Below are positions 9,261 through 17,985 of a stretch of 64,000 nucleotides of DNA, piece after piece. The notes under the pieces are model-generated. The model was given only the letters and a program-made list of their open reading frames with translations. It was not told the DNA's origin and made no database searches. Each line of letters opens with the position of its first letter. Position 1 is the stretch's first letter. Where the stretch lies: assembly GCA_964549445.1 (NCBI GenBank), contig CAZJVS010000017.1, positions 1-64,000 of the forward strand, written 5' to 3'. This stretch comes from SpSt-539 sp964549445. Lineage in GTDB: Bacteria > Planctomycetota > Phycisphaerae > UBA1845 > UTPLA1. Position numbers and translations under genes: made by a program.

Positions 9261-9905
9261 ATGCGATCACTGCCACGTATCCTGACCTTCGCCCTGGCCC
9301 TGTTGACCGTGTCCGCAAACGCCGCCATCGTGACCGTTCAAGTCACCGGCGAAGTCGAGTTCAACCAGATCTCAAGCCAGCCGCTCTCCAGCGTGACGTC
9401 CGGCTCGCCGGCAACGCTTACCTTTCAAGTCGACTCGAATAACTACGTCGACAGCCCGAATTTCCCGACTCGCGGCTACGTAATCGATCAGTCGTCCCTG
9501 TCGCTGACCTTTCCGCAGACCTCAGTCGGCCTGCAGAACCCCTACCCCGCCGGCGAGACACCCTATTTCGTCCTGCGTAACAACGATCCGGCCGTCGACG
9601 GCTTCTTTATCGCCAACAACACCGACTTCTTCAGCGGCCTCCCCATTAACCAAGTCGGCATCTTCGGTAACTTCGTCAACGAGTACCACGTCACCTACGA
9701 CGGCGGCATGCTCTCTTCGCTCAACATCCTCGACGCATTGGGCACCTACGACTACACCGATCTGCAGGTCTTCAACTGGTCGGTCGACGACGGCCCGTTC
9801 AACCCGATGCTCATCAACTTTACGCAGATGACCATCACGCCGGAGCCCGCCTCGCTTGGCCTCGTTGCGGTCGCACTGCTCGCGGCCCGTCGTCGCCGAC
9901 ACTGA
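9261..9905 (+). CDS. Exported protein with PEP-CTERM sorting signal
   Basis: 214 residues. It has a signal peptide (residues 1-21, cleavage after SANA), a beta-rich body without a recognised domain, and a C-terminal PEPASLGLVAVALLAARRRRH. PEP-CTERM proteins are handled by an exosortase, none of which is encoded in this window. GGAG lies about 8 bases before the ATG. It is 30 bases downstream of the HAF-repeat gene and probably co-transcribed with it; the hairpin at 9968-10000 would end this transcript. Confidence 0.85.
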   Translation: MRSLPRILTFALALLTVSANAAIVTVQVTGEVEFNQISSQPLSSVTSGSPATLTFQVDSNNYVDSPNFPTRGYVIDQSSLSLTFPQTSVGLQNPYPAGETPYFVLRNNDPAVDGFFIANNTDFFSGLPINQVGIFGNFVNEYHVTYDGGMLSSLNILDALGTYDYTDLQVFNWSVDDGPFNPMLINFTQMTITPEPASLGLVAVALLAARRRRH

Positions 9906-9967
9906 AAAAACCGACCCCCACACGTCGCGGGACGGCGAACCTGAACCGTCGCCCCGAACGCCGATGC

Positions 9968-10000
9968 CGAAGCGGCCGGACCCTCCCCCCGGCCGCTTCG
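9968..10000 (+). terminator. Perfect 12-bp hairpin after the PEP-CTERM pair
   Basis: CGAAGCGGCCGG (9968-9979) and CCGGCCGCTTCG (9989-10000) are exact reverse complements around a 9-base loop. It lies 60 bases after the stop at 9905. No T-tract follows, so it could stop transcription only imperfectly, or protect the 3' end. Confidence 0.6.
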
Positions 10001-10061
10001 CTCGCGTCTACGGGTCTCTTCGCGCCGCTCACCCGCCTCACTCACTCAACCACGCCGGCGG

Positions 10062-10067
10062 TATCAT
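10062..10067 (+). promoter_or_regulatory. -10-like TATCAT before GTG 10075
   Basis: TATCAT ends 7 bases before GTG 10075. No good -35 is visible at 17 bases upstream. It is listed because several genes here without a Shine-Dalgarno show the same arrangement. Confidence 0.3.
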
Positions 10068-10074
10068 CGGCGCC

Positions 10075-10542
10075 GTGAGGATTCACCGAACCTATCGGCC
10101 TCTCAAGCCCAACCCCGTCGGCACGTCGATGCCCTGGTTCCGCCCGAAATGGATGCCCAAGCCGTTCTGGCGCCGCGTCGTGCTCTGGCGAAACATCTAC
10201 CTGTCGTGCGGAGTGCTCTCGGTCGTGCTGCTGATGCGATTCTTCTTCTTTCGATCCGACCCCAACCGGTACGATTTTCTCGCGATCTACTTCGTCGTCA
10301 TTCTCTTTGCGTCCGCCCTATTCACTGTCACCCCCCGCATCCTCTTTCGGCGCCTCCGCGACCGGCTGCGCGAACACGACAACTCCGATTGCCTCGAATG
10401 CGGCTACTGCCTCCTTGGCCTGCCCGAAGAACACAACTGCCCCGAATGCGGAACCCCGTACCGACTCGACGAAGTCCACGCCGCCTGGACCCACTGGATC
10501 ACCCACCTCCGCCTGCCCGACTCCCCCGCACCGCAACGATGA
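10075..10542 (+). CDS. Two-helix membrane protein with C-terminal zinc ribbon
   Basis: 155 residues from GTG 10075, or 137 from ATG 10129. GTG is preferred because a -10-like TATCAT lies 7 bases upstream and no ribosome binding site precedes either codon. Two hydrophobic segments (YLSCGVLSVVLLMRFFFF and FLAIYFVVILFASALF) precede a zinc ribbon, CLECGYCLLGLPEEHNCPECG-type, in the C-terminal third. The ribbon matches the second ribbon of the 672-1112 protein. Function unknown; probably cytoplasm-facing ribbon on an inner-membrane anchor. Confidence 0.72.
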   Translation: MRIHRTYRPLKPNPVGTSMPWFRPKWMPKPFWRRVVLWRNIYLSCGVLSVVLLMRFFFFRSDPNRYDFLAIYFVVILFASALFTVTPRILFRRLRDRLREHDNSDCLECGYCLLGLPEEHNCPECGTPYRLDEVHAAWTHWITHLRLPDSPAPQR

Positions 10543-10557
10543 TCCGGCCTCGCGCGG

Positions 10558-10563
10558 TATAAT
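10558..10563 (+). promoter_or_regulatory. Consensus -10 TATAAT next to ATG 10570
   Basis: A perfect TATAAT ends 6 bases before ATG 10570, so transcription would start on or beside the start codon. The -35 position has no good match. Confidence 0.4.
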
Positions 10564-10569
10564 CCCCGC

Positions 10570-11172
10570 ATGTTCAGTAAAGCCGTTCTCCGATCGCGCG
10601 TGACACTCGCCGCGTTGGTGGCGACGGTCCTGACCTTGAGTTGCAACACGTTTGTTCTTCCGCCGATCATCCGCTCCCGGCCCGGCACCACGACCACAAT
10701 TATCCTCGTCCGTCACGCCGAGCGCGACCCGGCCGAACTCGACCCGCCGCTGAATGAAGAAGGCATGGCCCGCCGCGAAAAGCTGGCCGACGTGCTGGAA
10801 CACAACGGCGTAACGGCCATCTACACCGGCGACATCCTGCGAAATCGCCAGACAATCGAGCCGCTCGTCGAACGCCTCGGCATTACGCCGACGATCTTCG
10901 GCGCACAGGACCTCATCGATACCCGCGCCCTCGCCAACCGCCTCATCAACGAATGGCTGACCTTCCATGCCGGCGACGTGGTCCTATGGGTCGGCAACAC
11001 CGGCCCGATCGTCGCCGACCGCAAGGGCAACCTCGAGGAGATCTACCGCGCCCTCGGCGGCACTGGCCGGCCGCCGAATAGGTACTCAGACTTCTACGTC
11101 ATCGTCGTCCCCGAAGAAGGCGACGCCCACTTCATCGAAACGACCTACGGCGGCCCCAGCAGTCAGGATTGA
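10570..11172 (+). CDS. Histidine-phosphatase-superfamily lipoprotein
   Basis: 200 residues. The N-terminus is a lipoprotein signal with a lipobox LTLSC (Cys25). The phosphatase signature ILVRHAER (Arg48, His49) carries the phospho-accepting His, and YTGDILRNRQTIEPL is the usual second block. In active members the C-terminal motif is VVGHSNT, with a second catalytic His; here it reads LWVGNTGP, with Asn143 in the His position. The protein may therefore be a weak or inactive phosphatase, or a binding protein. No Shine-Dalgarno; the start is probably leaderless. Convergent with the 11197-11904 gene. Confidence 0.8.
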   Translation: MFSKAVLRSRVTLAALVATVLTLSCNTFVLPPIIRSRPGTTTTIILVRHAERDPAELDPPLNEEGMARREKLADVLEHNGVTAIYTGDILRNRQTIEPLVERLGITPTIFGAQDLIDTRALANRLINEWLTFHAGDVVLWVGNTGPIVADRKGNLEEIYRALGGTGRPPNRYSDFYVIVVPEEGDAHFIETTYGGPSSQD

Positions 11173-11196
11173 TATTGCCTCGCGCGCCTCATCGCG

Positions 11197-11904
11197 CTAC
11201 GGCGACAGCAGGACACTGACGAAGGGCTGAATATCCGCTCCGTTGACGAGCCGATCGCAATTCATATCCGCGCGCCGAAAATGGCAGTCCGGATGCAGTG
11301 CGCCGTAATCGTCCGGCGCTATCAGCGCCAGCGCGAATGGGCTGACATCATTGGTATCGACCGTCACATCGCAATTCAGATCGCCGCGCAGGATCGCCTG
11401 TGGCGAATTGAAAACAAAATCGTCGATCCCCTGAAGCAGGCACGTCATGTCCAGTCGTGAGATGGCCGGCTCCGGCGTGCTGAAACTCGTCAGGTTCCCG
11501 CCGCCAGCATTGAATTCGTGATGCAGCTCCACGCCGTTTTCGTCGTACCAGTACATGTCGATACCCTCGCCCGGAACCCAGCAAAGGTCCTGCCGCGTAC
11601 CCGCAGAATCGGTCACTGACGGCACTCCGGTGCACGGATCGACAAACGTCGCAATGATCGCGCTCGCGTACGCATGGTTGGGCGGCGACAAGGAACAGTT
11701 GTTGCCAGACGGCCCGGGACCGCCGCCTGCCCCATCCGAAAACTCGACGCCGAATATCGACCATTGCGTCGTTAACGCATCGCCGGGCAACACCGGAGCC
11801 CCACCCGGATACTGGTCAAAATTGACGACAACCGTCGTCGCCGTAGCCGTCGTCGCCACGACGCCGAACTGCAGGAGCATGTATTTTCCGCGATGAGAAC
11901 GCAT
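11197..11904 (-). CDS. Secreted protein with C-terminal dockerin-like repeats
   Basis: 235 residues from ATG 11904, chosen because CGAGGAGGTG lies 6 bases before it; the longer frame from 11946 has no such site. A signal peptide is followed by a beta-rich domain of about 150 residues (NFDQYPGG...FGVEFSDG), of a kind seen in secreted planctomycete proteins. The C-terminal 65 residues hold two Ca-loop-like repeats, GDLNCDVTVDTNDVSPFALAL and ADMNCDRLVNGADIQPFVSVLL. In cellulosomes, dockerins pair with cohesins; here the partner is unknown and attachment to a surface scaffold is only a guess. Confidence 0.82.
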   Translation of the reverse strand: MRSHRGKYMLLQFGVVATTATATTVVVNFDQYPGGAPVLPGDALTTQWSIFGVEFSDGAGGGPGPSGNNCSLSPPNHAYASAIIATFVDPCTGVPSVTDSAGTRQDLCWVPGEGIDMYWYDENGVELHHEFNAGGGNLTSFSTPEPAISRLDMTCLLQGIDDFVFNSPQAILRGDLNCDVTVDTNDVSPFALALIAPDDYGALHPDCHFRRADMNCDRLVNGADIQPFVSVLLSP

Positions 11905-12151
11905 TTCAGCACCTCCTCGCTGCACTCGCTCCTTGCTGCGGAGCACACGCCCGTCTACGCAAATGCCTCGATCGTCAAGCTCCCATTCGAATTGTGTGAA
12001 ATATCATACCGCCAGGCGAGCTCGCCGAAATTGCCTCTTTGGACGAAAGTTGTTCTGTGCGCGAACCACATGAGACCCGTCTTTGCCGATTGCATGAGTA
12101 ACTTGACAGATCACGTCCGGCGGCCCGGCAGCCAGGATTGAGCCGCGCCTT

Positions 12152-13087
12152 TCAATCGACATACAATCCCGACCCCACACCCAGCGTCTCGCCGCCCGAC
12201 TTCACCTGCCGCATATAAATATCCTTGTGCCCATTCGGCCCGCCGTTCGGCCGCGGCCACAAGTACCCCGTCTTCCAGCCCGCCGATTCGTGCTCGATGA
12301 GATTGACCAGGTCGCGCTGCACCGGCCGCCCATCCGCGCTCTTCAAGTCCATCTGGTTCGACTTCGTCAACTCTGGATAGAACGGATCGGCCACGACGTC
12401 GCCCTTCGTGTTGATCACGAAAACCTGCGCATCACGATAGACAAACGGCCCCTTCGGATCGCGGATCAGCGTCAGCGCCTCGTTGCGATCATCCTCGATC
12501 CACGTCACGGCCATGTCGACCTGCTCCGTCACCAGCTTTCGATCAACCGCCAGTTCGTACACGCCGCTCCCGACGATGTAACACTCTCCGGCCGGTCCAG
12601 CCACGCGCAGGTTGTACGACGCCTTCCATACCGGTTCGCCGCCGCTCGGCCGCGCCCACTTGTAGAACGCCCACGCGTGGATCGAATGCTCCAGCGTCTC
12701 CTGGGTAAACTCCCCGAATCGCCGCCCCTCCGCGCCCGTCAGCTCGACCATCTGGTTTCCGACCAGCTTCGGATTCGCGCCGTGAAAGATCAGGCGACCG
12801 GTGCGGTCGTCCGAGATGAACAGGTACGTATCGTCGTGATTCCACGCGGTTCCGCGCACCCCGAAATCCGCAAATGCTTCCTGGCCGCGCTGCCGAACCT
12901 GGATTGCCGCCAACTGCACGAATTCGATCAACCCATCTGTCGTTTGCGGTGCGTTCATCGTCGGCGTGGCTGGCGTCCGGCTCAGCGGCGGTGACCAGCT
13001 TGGTCCCTTGCCGGTTTGGCAACCAACGCAAGTCGAGATCGTCACACCGAGCAGAACATTTCGAGCGAACGAAGTCTTGAAGGACAT
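12152..13087 (-). CDS. Lipoprotein with Cache-like sensor domains
   Basis: 311 residues. A lipoprotein signal ends with STCVGC (lipobox). The rest looks like two Cache (extracytoplasmic small-ligand binding) modules: WAFYKWARPSGGEPVWKASYN followed by ECYIVGSGVYE, then VFVINTKGDVVADPFYP...GYLWPRPNGG with MRQVKSGGETLGVGSGLY. Cache domains usually sit in chemoreceptors and histidine kinases. Here there is no signalling domain, so it may be a free periplasmic binding lipoprotein or a partner of a kinase elsewhere. AAAAGGAGCACAAATG gives an excellent ribosome binding site. Confidence 0.8.
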   Translation of the reverse strand: MSFKTSFARNVLLGVTISTCVGCQTGKGPSWSPPLSRTPATPTMNAPQTTDGLIEFVQLAAIQVRQRGQEAFADFGVRGTAWNHDDTYLFISDDRTGRLIFHGANPKLVGNQMVELTGAEGRRFGEFTQETLEHSIHAWAFYKWARPSGGEPVWKASYNLRVAGPAGECYIVGSGVYELAVDRKLVTEQVDMAVTWIEDDRNEALTLIRDPKGPFVYRDAQVFVINTKGDVVADPFYPELTKSNQMDLKSADGRPVQRDLVNLIEHESAGWKTGYLWPRPNGGPNGHKDIYMRQVKSGGETLGVGSGLYVD

Positions 13088-13195
13088 TTGTGCTCCTTTT
13101 TAGAACGGTCGGAACCGCAATGATGGTGCGCGGAGATGTCGGGTGATGCAACCGCCGGTCGCGTCAATGGAATCAGCGCCGTCCGCGCCTCGCGC

Positions 13196-16100
13196 TCAGG
13201 GATCGGTCGCCGCCGCCTGCGTCGTGGGATGTTCGCCCGCGTACATCGGAAGATACCGGTAGTACACCTCGAGCATCAGCGTACACAACGCGGTCTGATA
13301 CACCCGCCCCGCCGCCGGCGCCCACTCGCCCTCCGGCGACCAGCTTCCCGCCACCGCCCCCTCCGTCTCCTGATGCGAAAGCAGTTCGCGCACGAGCCGC
13401 CGATTCCACTTCGGCCAGTCGCCCCCCTGCCGCTGAAACAATGCCAGCGTCGCGTAATACCAGTAGTACGTATTCGCGCCGCCGTCCCAGTCTGGCCGAT
13501 TGCGCATGAGCAGCGCCGCCGCCCGATCCATGCGGGCGTCGGTCGTCGACACGCCGGTGAGCTGCAGGACAAACATCCCCTCCGCCGTCATCGACACCGT
13601 TGCCGCCCGCCCCGGCTGATACGCATACAACCCCGGCCGCGATCGCGAAGTAACCATGTCGAGCCAGCGCTGAGCCGTCTCGAACGCCGCGTCGGGGACG
13701 TCGACGCCCGCCCGTTGCGCGCTTCGCAGCGCCATGATCTGCCATCCCAGCACCGACGTATCGCCAAACTGCCCCGGCTCGTATCGCCAGCCCGCCCCGC
13801 GTCGATTCCGCGCCCCCCAGATGAACTCGGCCGCGCGTCGAACGGAATCCTCGAGCGCCGCGTCCCGCGTCATGCCGTAGGCCTCGGCCAGCGCGATCGT
13901 CGCGATCCCCTGGCTGTACATGCTCTCGTCATGCCGCAGATCACCATCCGCCTGCTGCCGCCGCCGCAGCCAGCGTAGCCCCCGCCGCACATTCTCGCGA
14001 TACGGCCCGTCCTTCAGGTGCGTGTGATCGGCCCCCAGAAAACACAACACCGCCAGCCCCGTCATCGCCACGTCGGCCTGAAGCTGCGCCGCCCCGGAGC
14101 ACTCGCCGCAATTCGCGTCAAATCCCGTCGAACTCCACTGTCCGCCCTTGCTCTGGTGTGCCGCCAGCCATTTTAAGGCGTTTTTCACCGCCGCCTCCGT
14201 GCGCTCGCTGCCCCCCATCTGCTTCACGAGGTCCTCGCGCTGTTCCGGCGCGCGCTGCACGTACGGATTCTCCGGTGGCTTCTCCTCCGTCGGAATCCGA
14301 ATCGCCAGGCCGAGCGGATCGTTCCCGGCCGGTGCCGGCTCGCCGCCGCGCGAGATGGATGTCGAGAATCGAGCGCCCGGCATCGGCGCGTCGGTCGCAT
14401 CAGGTTGGACCATACTCGCCCCCGCGGGTCCAACGAGCTCGGCGCGCGGCCCATCCAATACCGCGGCACGTGATCGCTCGACCGGGGCATGTGCTCGCGC
14501 ATGTGGTGCCGTGCCTGTCGCAGCGGCGATTTCTCCGGTTCCCTCCAATTTCGTGCCCGACGACTTTGAAGCCTCTCGCGGGAGTGCCAGCTCCGGTAGT
14601 GACGCAATCCCGATTCCCGCCGGCTCCGATTCACCGCGATTGACCGAGCCGGAGCGGGACTGGCGCGTTACGGGCGCATCGTTCGACTCCGTCCGAGCAA
14701 AGCTCTCACCCGCCCGGCCGGACACCTCGGCTCTTGGACCATCCAGTTTCGCGGAACGCGTCTGCGTTACCGTTGTCGACACCCGACCATGCGGCGCCGT
14801 GCCTGAGATGGCCGCAACCTCTTTCCTGGCCTCCGCACTTGCTGGCGACGGGGCCGCTTTTTCGCCAGGTAAGGCCAGCTCCGGCAAGGCGGGAGTCGCG
14901 ATGTTTCCAGTGTCTTTGGCCGTCACGGCGACGGACGCCGCGCGAACCGGCGGGGCCGTCGCCTCGGTCGGAACCGACTGCGCGGCCAGCGACACGGGCG
15001 ACTCGGCCGCGCCGCGATTTTCCGGCTGCAGATCCACGCGCGTTGCCGATTGCGTTGTCGGGAACGGCAAATCCTCGATTCGCGATAACGCCTCCATTGG
15101 CACCGCCGGTGTTGGCGCTGCGGACTCAGCGACGGCGGAGGGGACGGATTGATCGGGTACGCGAACCTCGATCGCAGTCGGCGACTCAGTCGGTTCAATA
15201 GAACTCGTCGGCGCGCGAGTACGGGGCCGCGCGATCGGTGCATCTGTGACGGGCCGCTCGCGATCCGTCATGGTTGCCGTGGAGACCTCCATCCGCGGCG
15301 GCGGTGTCTCCGTCATGGCCGGCATCGCCGGCGGCTCGATCTCCGGGCGCACCGACTCGACTGCCGGCACGTCCGGTGTAGGCGACTCGATCTGCGTCAG
15401 CGCGCCGCGCACCTGGCTCGTCAGTTCATCTGTCGTTGACGCCGTCAGCGCGACCTGGATCGGCCCGCCCCGTCCGATCTCCCGCGCCAGCGTCGTCCCG
15501 ACGCGCCATGCATTGAACAGCAGCATCAGCATCAGATGCAGAAACAACGACAGCACCAGACACTTGGTCAGCAGGCCCAGCTTGCGCCGCTGAAGATCGC
15601 GCAGCCCCCAGAACAGCAGGAGCATCGCAAGCAATGCCAGCAGCGCCCACATCAGGTTCGGCGCCAGCCGGCGCCACACCATCGACCAGTCGATCGCCGG
15701 CCGGAATACGACGCTGTCCCTGAAAACCTCGCGCGACGCCGTGTAGAAGAGTTGATATTCCGCCGGCGTCGATTCACCACTACCAGCCGGCGCCCGATCC
15801 GAACTGAAGTAAAGCCCGTACCCCCCGATGCTCAGTGCCGGATCGAGTTCGTTCGCCCCGGTGTTGACCTCCGCTCCGAGATTCGTCGCGACCTCGACGC
15901 GCCCGGCGCTCAACCGCGCCCGGTACAGATCAAATCCGCCGACGCCGCCCACCCGATCCGAACTGAAGTACAAAAAGTCGCCGAACGGACTCACGCACGG
16001 CGAACCCTCGTTCGCCGGAGTGTTGAGCTCCGCTAGCGGCGTCGCCGGCGCGAAACTCTCACCGTCAATCGCCGCCCGATACAGGTCATAGTCGTGATGG

Positions 16101-16744
16101 ATCAGGTCCTCGCGCAGCGTCGCCGGCCATCGACCGACATGCGACGGACGCGACTCGTCCGGCCGCGGCCGATTCGACGAGTAATAAAGCCACTTCGCGT
16201 CCGGCGAAACCGCCGCCCCAAATTCGTTGAACTCGCTGTTGACGGCCGGCCCAAGGTTTTCAGGAAGCGACCACTTCTCTCCGTCGCGTCGCGTCAACCA
16301 CAAGTCATAGCCGCCCAGCCCGCCCGGCCGATCGCTGTAGAAGTACAGCGCCTGATCGTCCGGCGCTGCGTGCGGCCCCAACTCGTCGTGTTCCGAGTTC
16401 ACACCTTCCAGCGGCGTCGGTGTGGTCCATCCGTCGGGCGTGCGTCGACACGACAACAGCTCGGCGTTCTTCCCCGCCCGCCCGCGAACGAAGTAAAGCG
16501 TCAGCCCGTCGCGGCTGACGCACGGCTCGTACACATCGGCCGGAAGGTTGATCTGCTGATCGAGTCGAACCGGCGGCTGCCACAGCACCTCGCGGACGCA
16601 CGCCGCGGCCGCCGGCTGCCGAATCGTCTCGCCGTCCGTCAGAAAAATCGACGTTCGCGGCCGCAACCGCCACGCAAGCGCCCCCATGACGACCAGACCG
16701 ATCAGCCCGACCGCCAGCGCTGCTCGCAACCACCAGCGTTTCAT
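13196..16744 (-). CDS. PD40 propeller / membrane / squalene-cyclase-like toroid fusion protein
   Basis: 1182 residues in at least four parts. Residues 7-27 form a membrane anchor. Residues 60-330 hold PD40/WD40-like repeats (LYFVRGRAG, LYFYSDRPGGLGGYDLWL, LYYSSNRPRPDE, LYFSSDRVGGVGGFDLYRA, LYFSSDRAP), as in TolB and OmpA-linked propellers. Residues about 355-420 contain two more hydrophobic segments. Residues 440-835 are Ala/Pro/Thr-rich and include two tandem copies of a roughly 95-residue unit starting LPELALP at about 619 and 714. Residues about 860-1170 are an alpha/alpha-toroid of the prenyltransferase/squalene-cyclase-like type (ALKWLAAHQSKGGQWS, GLRWLRRRQQADG). Last gene of the TPR-ExbB-ExbD operon; 24 bases from exbD. 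Probably couples the energised inner membrane to the envelope. Confidence 0.85.
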   Translation of the reverse strand: MKRWWLRAALAVGLIGLVVMGALAWRLRPRTSIFLTDGETIRQPAAAACVREVLWQPPVRLDQQINLPADVYEPCVSRDGLTLYFVRGRAGKNAELLSCRRTPDGWTTPTPLEGVNSEHDELGPHAAPDDQALYFYSDRPGGLGGYDLWLTRRDGEKWSLPENLGPAVNSEFNEFGAAVSPDAKWLYYSSNRPRPDESRPSHVGRWPATLREDLIHHDYDLYRAAIDGESFAPATPLAELNTPANEGSPCVSPFGDFLYFSSDRVGGVGGFDLYRARLSAGRVEVATNLGAEVNTGANELDPALSIGGYGLYFSSDRAPAGSGESTPAEYQLFYTASREVFRDSVVFRPAIDWSMVWRRLAPNLMWALLALLAMLLLFWGLRDLQRRKLGLLTKCLVLSLFLHLMLMLLFNAWRVGTTLAREIGRGGPIQVALTASTTDELTSQVRGALTQIESPTPDVPAVESVRPEIEPPAMPAMTETPPPRMEVSTATMTDRERPVTDAPIARPRTRAPTSSIEPTESPTAIEVRVPDQSVPSAVAESAAPTPAVPMEALSRIEDLPFPTTQSATRVDLQPENRGAAESPVSLAAQSVPTEATAPPVRAASVAVTAKDTGNIATPALPELALPGEKAAPSPASAEARKEVAAISGTAPHGRVSTTVTQTRSAKLDGPRAEVSGRAGESFARTESNDAPVTRQSRSGSVNRGESEPAGIGIASLPELALPREASKSSGTKLEGTGEIAAATGTAPHARAHAPVERSRAAVLDGPRAELVGPAGASMVQPDATDAPMPGARFSTSISRGGEPAPAGNDPLGLAIRIPTEEKPPENPYVQRAPEQREDLVKQMGGSERTEAAVKNALKWLAAHQSKGGQWSSTGFDANCGECSGAAQLQADVAMTGLAVLCFLGADHTHLKDGPYRENVRRGLRWLRRRQQADGDLRHDESMYSQGIATIALAEAYGMTRDAALEDSVRRAAEFIWGARNRRGAGWRYEPGQFGDTSVLGWQIMALRSAQRAGVDVPDAAFETAQRWLDMVTSRSRPGLYAYQPGRAATVSMTAEGMFVLQLTGVSTTDARMDRAAALLMRNRPDWDGGANTYYWYYATLALFQRQGGDWPKWNRRLVRELLSHQETEGAVAGSWSPEGEWAPAAGRVYQTALCTLMLEVYYRYLPMYAGEHPTTQAAATDP

Positions 16745-16768
16745 CGCAAGCGCCCCGATGGTTTCGCG

Positions 16769-17182
16769 TCAGCGTTCCAGCACGGTGTCGAGATACGGCT
16801 CCTGCACACCCGCGCCCTTGGCGACGTCCAGTACCCGCACGATGTTGGAGTACGCCGTCGCTCGGTCGCCGCGCACCGTCACCTTCTGTTGCGGATTGCG
16901 CTTCACCGCCTCCTCAACCATCCGTCGCAGATCGCCCATCTCGATCTCGCGCCCGCCGACGACCGTCCGCCCATTCGCCGCAACGTTCACGACAATCTCG
17001 CGAAGCGCCGCGCTGATCGGCCCCGACGCCGACGCAATCGGCAGGGTCACCTTCATCTCGCGCTCGGCCTGCTGAAAGCTCCCCGCCACGAGGAAGAAAA
17101 TCAGCAGGTTGAACACCGTGTCGATCATGGGCGTCATGTCGAGGCCTGTCTCGCTCTCGCCTGTGTCCGCTCGAATCCGCAC
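16769..17182 (-). CDS. ExbD/TolR family biopolymer transport protein
   Basis: 137 residues from GTG 17182, which follows TGAGGTG by 4-6 bases; the long open frame upstream is unrelated to the family. One transmembrane helix carries the essential family motif LDMTPMIDTVFNLLIFFLV, with the Asp used in proton coupling. A periplasmic domain follows (RTVVGGREI, QQKVTVRGDRATAYSNIVRVLD). ExbD/TolR dimers plug the ExbB/TolQ pentamer. It starts 8 bases after the exbB-like stop and precedes the propeller/toroid gene, so it probably powers that protein. Confidence 0.92.
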   Translation of the reverse strand: MRIRADTGESETGLDMTPMIDTVFNLLIFFLVAGSFQQAEREMKVTLPIASASGPISAALREIVVNVAANGRTVVGGREIEMGDLRRMVEEAVKRNPQQKVTVRGDRATAYSNIVRVLDVAKGAGVQEPYLDTVLER

Positions 17183-17190
17183 GCTGCACC

Positions 17191-17970
17191 TCAACCAACT
17201 GACGCCACGGCCCGCAACGCTGGCTCGACCGCCGAGCGCCCGCCGTTCGCGTCGAACGGGCGTTCGGCGTACGACTCGATAAACTCCAGCGTCGTCTCGT
17301 CCATTTCGCGCACAAGCTGCTCCACGCGCGCGCACAGCCACTGATGCGCAATGATCACGGGTATCGCGACGCACAGTCCGGCCGCCGTCGTTACCATCGC
17401 CTCATAGATGCCCCCGGCGAGCAGCTCGGTCTTGCCGAGCGCGTCGCCGGAGGCCGCCACGGTCTGAAACGCCTCAATCAACCCGAGAATGGTCCCCAGC
17501 AGTCCCAGCAGCGTCGAAATGGATGCAATCGCCGCCAGCATTCGCAGGTGTTTTCGCAGCCGCGAAACTTCGCGCTGACCGGCTTCCTCGACATGCTTTT
17601 CGAGTAACTCAATCGGCTCCCCCAGTCGCCGAATCCCCACCACGAATATGCGGGCAATCGGCGTGTCGCTCGCGCGGCAATACTCCAGCGCCCGCGTGCG
17701 GTCTCCATCGCCGTTCGGCATCACCGCCTTCAGCCCCGGAACGAATCCCGCCGGGATTATTCGCGACCGCCGCAGACTGATCACCCGCTCCACAATCACC
17801 GCCAGAGCCACCAGCGATCCGATGCCGATCGGCACCATCACCGGCCCACCCTTAAGCGTCAGGTCCCAGAGCGAGAGTCTCGGCAGCACACCCGCCGCCG
17901 GCGCCGACGTCGCCTGCGCCAACACATCGAGCACTGCCAACCAAGCCATCGTCGCGCTCACGCGATCCAT
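17191..17970 (-). CDS. MotA/TolQ/ExbB family proton channel protein
   Basis: 259 residues with three main transmembrane segments: about 40-62 (PVMVPIGIGSLVALAVIVERV), 145-170 (AAIASISTLLGLLGTILGLIEAF) and 190-212 (IYEAMVTTAAGLCVAIPVIIAHQW). The last two contain the TLLGLLGTILG and ALVTTAAGL-type signatures of the family. With the following ExbD it forms a proton-motive-force motor. It starts 15 bases after the TPR gene stop in an evident operon. Whether the motor is TolQ-like (envelope invagination) or ExbB-like (TonB uptake) is judged from the propeller and TPR partners; no TonB is present. Confidence 0.92.
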   Translation of the reverse strand: MDRVSATMAWLAVLDVLAQATSAPAAGVLPRLSLWDLTLKGGPVMVPIGIGSLVALAVIVERVISLRRSRIIPAGFVPGLKAVMPNGDGDRTRALEYCRASDTPIARIFVVGIRRLGEPIELLEKHVEEAGQREVSRLRKHLRMLAAIASISTLLGLLGTILGLIEAFQTVAASGDALGKTELLAGGIYEAMVTTAAGLCVAIPVIIAHQWLCARVEQLVREMDETTLEFIESYAERPFDANGGRSAVEPALRAVASVG

Positions 17971-17985
17971 CCTCCCGTCATGCGA

